From Actinomycetota bacterium (GTDB taxonomy: Bacteria; Actinomycetota; Acidimicrobiia; Acidimicrobiales; JAJPHE01): a stretch of DNA of 64,000 nucleotides. Positions 61,260-64,000 of this stretch are shown piece by piece (position 1 is the stretch's first letter; the number at the start of each line of letters is the position of its first letter). The position numbers were made by a program, and so were the translations under genes. The DNA lies in the NCBI GenBank assembly GCA_027315345.1, contig DAHUYE010000090.1, positions 48,241-112,240 on the forward strand, read 5' to 3'. The notes below the pieces were generated by a model that was not told the DNA's origin, made no database searches, and saw nothing but the letters and a program-made list of their open reading frames with translations.

Positions 61260-61498
61260 GGCTGCTCGGCCAGCGCCAGGCGCTGACGAGCTTGGGCGAG
61301 CTCCTCGTCCGTCAGTGGTCCGCCCGTCTCGTCGAATAGTTGGGCCAATACGGCAGCGAGGTCCTCACCTTCTACCCGCGCCCGCCCGGCCTCATTGAGC
61401 CAAGCGCTCAGGGACTTCGCCCTGCCCTGAGCAACATCTAGGCGGGCCCGCTCGGCAACGGCGGGCTCCAGACTCACGGTCACCTTGGTCACGGTCAT
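61256..61498 (-). CDS. VapB-like antitoxin
   Basis: Small protein of 80 residues paired with the PIN toxin. The N-terminal TVTKVTVSLEPAVAERARLD begins a short strand followed by helices (AKSLSAWLNEAGRARVEGED), the ribbon-helix-helix pattern that binds the operator as a dimer; the C-terminal acidic helix (GGPLTDEELAQARQRLAL) should cap the toxin. TAAGGT is 6 nt before the ATG, giving a leaderless transcript; the stretch TAAGGTAAAAGT is strikingly A-rich for this window. It probably autoregulates with VapC. Confidence 0.85.
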   Translation of the reverse strand: MTVTKVTVSLEPAVAERARLDVAQGRAKSLSAWLNEAGRARVEGEDLAAVLAQLFDETGGPLTDEELAQARQRLALAEQP

Positions 61499-61701
61499 AC
61501 TTTTACCTTACCAGGTGCCCGGCCAACGGGAGCCACGTTGAGTCCTTGAGATGGGTGCGGTCCCCTCGCAAGCGTCCTTGCACCGAAGTCTGGACGATCT
61601 CGACCTGGGGCGGTGGTGCAGCGGGGTCGTCTTCGACTCCAGAGCGGCAGCCGAGCAACTGACTTCCGGACTGACGGTCGGCCGAGAACTCCGTGACGGC
61701 G
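61499..61701. other. 203-bp gap between antitoxin and imuB
   Basis: Apart from the antitoxin promoter (TAAGGT, 61505-61510) I see nothing definite. No tRNA, hairpin terminator or convincing short gene is present, and the frames covering it have irregular composition. It might be the remnant of a junction created when the toxin-antitoxin pair and the hydrolase entered between dnaE2 and imuB, but nothing in the bases proves this. Confidence 0.4.
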
Positions 61702-63237
61702 TCAGTCGTAGACGGCTTCGACCGACCAGCACCCACCCTCGGCCGCCAGCAGGAAGGCCCGACCGTCATCGACGGCCACCTGCATCCAAGCCCGGCGACG
61801 ATGACCGTCGGGATCCCACCACCGCTCCTGACACGGCCAGGGGGCCGACCAGCCCCTTACGATCAGCTCCGGACCGCGAGAGGGACGGAGCCGGGCCGGT
61901 GCGCCGCTGGGTTCGGCCCGGCTATTGACCATAACCGGACCACCTCGGGAGTCCTCCAGGGCGATGGAGCCGCCCGGCGCACCGGTGAGGGCGGGGGCGG
62001 GGGGAGGTATGCGGCCCGGCCAGGGCAGCTCGGGGCGACGCCGGGGGGCGCGTTGGTCGCCCCAGGGGACGAGGGTGGCCCGTTCGATCGGGGACCGCCC
62101 GCCATCCAGGACGGCGGTGAGTACGCGGTCAGGCCCGATCATCGACTGCACCCGGGCCAGGACCCGGGCCGCCTGCTGGTCGGCTTCGGCCATCCCGCCC
62201 CAGAAGCCGAGCTGGGTGCCGTGGTCGGCCACCATCTCCTCGGGGATCAGGCGCAGCCTGGTCAACCCGGCCGTCGGCCGGGACGGCCCGGTCAGCCAGC
62301 CGTCCAGCTGCCATCTCACCCGCTCGGCCAGGGTGGCGGCGTTGAAGGTGCCGTCGTGACGCCAGATCCGGGACAGGGATTCCCCGTGCTCGGATTCGGC
62401 CTCGATGCGCACCAGCGTGCAGCGCCAGCCGCCCTCGACCAACCCGGCATAGAGGCGGTCGGCCAGTGCCTTGGCCACGAAGGCAGCCGTGTCAACCCGT
62501 TCCACCGGCGGATCCAGCTCGTCCTCCACTGACAGATCCTCGGGCGGCTGGCGGGCATCCAGCTGCCTCTCGTCCAGGCCCCGGGCTAGACGGTGAACAG
62601 CCGCTCCCTCCCATCCGAACCGGCTCAGCACCTGGGGGGCCGGCAGGGCGGCCAGCTGCCCCAGCGTCCTCACCCCCAGGCGTTCCAGGAGGTCGGCCAG
62701 TTCGGGCCGGCCCAGTTCACGGACGGAAAGGGGGGCCAGGAACTCCGCGGTGGCCCCCGGCGGCACGATCCGGCCCCGGCGGGCGGCCAGGGTCCCGGCA
62801 AAGGGACCGTCGGCCACCCCCACCCGGCACCCCTCTCCCCCGGTCCCGGACACCGCCGCCGTGGCCGTGGCTGCGTCGACCGACTCGGCCACCTGGCGGG
62901 CGAGAGACTCCTCCCCCCCGAAATAGCGGGCCGGGCCCCGGGCCGCAAAGGCGCACAGACCCGGCCGTATAACCTCCACGGTGGGGCAGAAGCCGGCCAC
63001 CGCCGCAACCAGGGGTTCGAAGGCCCGGGCGTCGCGGTCCTCATCCCGGCCCACGACGGACAACCCGGGACAGGCCGCCTCGGCCTGGCGCCTTCGCTGT
63101 CCGATCCGGACCCCCTCAGCCCGGGCCTGGGCCGAGGCGACCACCACCCGGTTGGCATGGATGACCACCACCGGGCCGGCCACACCACTGGCCACCACCG
63201 GCCAGTCCGGGCACCAAACCACCACACTCCTGGTCAC
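61702..63237 (-). CDS. imuB: ImuB, inactive Y-family polymerase homolog
   Basis: Hub subunit of the mycobacterial-type mutasome, 511 residues. It has Y-family folds (SVVVWCPDWPVVASG at the start, GQRRRQAEAACPGLSVV, the helix-hairpin-helix LERLGVRTLGQLAALPAPQV), but the catalytic acidic residues of true Y-family polymerases are absent: the DxDxFF position reads WCPDWPVV and the later SIDE motif reads GLCAFAARG. A beta-clamp-type motif, QLGFWGGM, is near residue 340. It probably links DnaE2 and ImuA' to the clamp. The start GTG overlaps the imuA' stop by 4 bp. Confidence 0.9.
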   Translation of the reverse strand: MTRSVVVWCPDWPVVASGVAGPVVVIHANRVVVASAQARAEGVRIGQRRRQAEAACPGLSVVGRDEDRDARAFEPLVAAVAGFCPTVEVIRPGLCAFAARGPARYFGGEESLARQVAESVDAATATAAVSGTGGEGCRVGVADGPFAGTLAARRGRIVPPGATAEFLAPLSVRELGRPELADLLERLGVRTLGQLAALPAPQVLSRFGWEGAAVHRLARGLDERQLDARQPPEDLSVEDELDPPVERVDTAAFVAKALADRLYAGLVEGGWRCTLVRIEAESEHGESLSRIWRHDGTFNAATLAERVRWQLDGWLTGPSRPTAGLTRLRLIPEEMVADHGTQLGFWGGMAEADQQAARVLARVQSMIGPDRVLTAVLDGGRSPIERATLVPWGDQRAPRRRPELPWPGRIPPPAPALTGAPGGSIALEDSRGGPVMVNSRAEPSGAPARLRPSRGPELIVRGWSAPWPCQERWWDPDGHRRRAWMQVAVDDGRAFLLAAEGGCWSVEAVYD

Positions 63238-63968
63238 AGGGTTCTTCGCCCCGCCGGGTCCCCTGCACCCCGGCTCCTCCGGACGGCGGGGGCCCCTGCC
63301 CCGCCGCCGGCCGTGGGCAACGTCAGAAGGGTGTCATCGACGGGTTCGGAGCGGCCGGATTCATCCGGGAGCCACAGGGCAGCCTGGCGGCGGCGGGAAG
63401 CGGCTCGACGGCCCCCGACGGCCACCTCCACCCGGCGCCGGGTCAGGCTGCCGTAGCCGGCCCCCAGGCCTTCCCACTCCCCCGCCACCACGTCCAGGGA
63501 AAGGTCACAGCCTTCGGGCCAAGGCGTCCCGGTGGCGATCAAGACCGAGGACTGGTGCCGGGCCCGGGCCGCCAGCCTCCGGGCTTCCCCCGGACGGGGC
63601 CGCAGGCGGCCGCCGAGGCGGACGGCCACCAGGTCGATGCCGTCCAGGAGGGCGGACACCACCGCCGGCCACTGCTCCCCGGGGTCGGGCACCAGGGCCA
63701 GGCGGCCCAGATCGACACCCATAGAGGCAGCCGCTTCGGGGCCGACCTCGGGCATCCCCACCAGGGCGGCCCAGGAGCCCTCCGCCGAGGCCCCGACCAG
63801 GAGGGCCAGCAGCAACGAGGTGGCCCCGGCCCCCGCGCTGATGGCGACGGTGCTTCCCCGGCGCAATCCTCCGGGCAGCAGGGGGGTCAGGGCGGGCGTG
63901 ACCGGAAGGGCGCGCTGGGCGGCCAGGGCGACGGGCCGGGCCCGTTCGAGAAGTTCCGCCACCTCCAT
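63234..63968 (-). CDS. imuA': ImuA', RecA-like mutasome accessory protein
   Basis: RecA-fold accessory protein of 244 residues needed with ImuB for DnaE2-dependent mutagenesis. The N-terminal helix VAELLERARPVALAAQRALPV and LTPLLPGGLRRGSTVAISA start the RecA-like core; the P-loop is AGAGATSLLLALL, which lacks the Lys of Walker A, as in other actinobacterial ImuA' proteins. SLTRRRVEVAVGGRRAASRRR is a basic C-terminal region. ATG 63968 has TACGCT 6 nt upstream and a LexA box just before that. It leads the imuA'-imuB operon. Confidence 0.88.
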   Translation of the reverse strand: MEVAELLERARPVALAAQRALPVTPALTPLLPGGLRRGSTVAISAGAGATSLLLALLVGASAEGSWAALVGMPEVGPEAAASMGVDLGRLALVPDPGEQWPAVVSALLDGIDLVAVRLGGRLRPRPGEARRLAARARHQSSVLIATGTPWPEGCDLSLDVVAGEWEGLGAGYGSLTRRRVEVAVGGRRAASRRRQAALWLPDESGRSEPVDDTLLTLPTAGGGAGAPAVRRSRGAGDPAGRRTL

Positions 63969-63980
63969 GCCGCCAGCGTA

Positions 63981-63996
63981 TCGAACAGATGTTCGA
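63981..63996 (-). promoter_or_regulatory. LexA (SOS) box of imuA'-imuB
   Basis: TCGAACAGATGTTCGA is a near-perfect palindrome and a close match to the actinobacterial LexA box. On the minus strand it directly abuts TACGCT (63975-63980), the -10 hexamer 6 nt before the imuA' ATG. The geometry is almost the same as for dnaE2. Confidence 0.9.
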
Positions 63997-64000
63997 CACG

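Overview
This is a gene-dense, GC-rich stretch with almost no spacing between genes. It looks like chromosomal DNA from an actinobacterium. The markers are a fused E1-E2 2-oxoglutarate decarboxylase of the KGD/OdhA type, a UvrD2-type helicase with an HRDC domain, a mycothiol S-conjugate amidase (Mca), three luciferase-like F420-type oxidoreductases, the ImuA'-ImuB-DnaE2 SOS mutagenesis set with actinobacterial LexA boxes, and many GTG/TTG starts. Repeats of the type GYW...DGGIFxFGDAxFYGS in a cell-wall hydrolase are a hint of Acidimicrobiia; this placement is inference from sequence style only.

Layout. 1-5.9 kb: uvrD2 (cut by the window edge), a hotdog thioesterase coupled to exonuclease III, an NYN-type nuclease with an S1 domain and a long Lys/Ala/Pro repeat tail, and a HAD hydrolase. 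6-11.5 kb: kgd diverging from the ABC-F translation factor ettA. 11.7-18 kb: a small Cys/His protein, an F420-type oxidoreductase, a TIGR01777 epimerase, a geranylgeranyl-reductase-like flavoprotein, and a divergent acyl-CoA dehydrogenase / FadD19-like ligase pair. 18-29 kb: malQ, a RecB-like nuclease, a PAP2 phosphatase, a DsbA-fold protein, a CrtC/AttH-like protein, a GH63-like glucosidase, a YgjP-like metalloprotein, a secreted TIM-barrel candidate and a secreted NlpC/P60 hydrolase. 29-38 kb: a GGDEF-EAL protein, an F420-type oxidoreductase, an HxlR regulator divergent from an MFS exporter, a YdjC/ChbG deacetylase, mca with an SCP2 protein, and a TetR regulator. 38-49 kb: a methyltransferase, a VOC protein, a flavin split-barrel protein, an F420-type oxidoreductase, an acyl-CoA dehydrogenase behind a palindromic operator, pterin carbinolamine dehydratase, a DUF885 metallopeptidase-like protein, an NCS1 permease convergent with thiD, and a second PIG-L deacetylase. 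49-64 kb: tldD-tldE, an acyl-CoA dehydrogenase, a three-gene ABC exporter, dnaE2, a secreted esterase-like protein, a VapBC-like pair, imuB and imuA'.

Regulation is the most striking layer. At least 23 genes have a TANNNT hexamer 6-9 nt before the start codon, which predicts transcripts with no 5' leader. Several divergent pairs share very small promoters: 24 bp between pterin dehydratase and DUF885, and 55 bp between HxlR and MFS, where the two arms of one palindrome double as the two -35 boxes. The two LexA boxes abut such -10 hexamers. One gene, the NlpC/P60 hydrolase, instead has a sigma-28/WhiG-like promoter, and it sits beside a c-di-GMP enzyme. At two convergent junctions the stop codons of both genes lie inside one hairpin.

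No tRNA, rRNA, CRISPR array, insertion sequence or prophage was recognised. No stretch over 300 bp lacks a gene. I saw no single gene cluster that is clearly a new system. The best leads are the NYN-S1-KKAAAPA nuclease, the palindrome/-35 bidirectional leaderless promoter, and the possible c-di-GMP/sigma-WhiG link at 29 kb.
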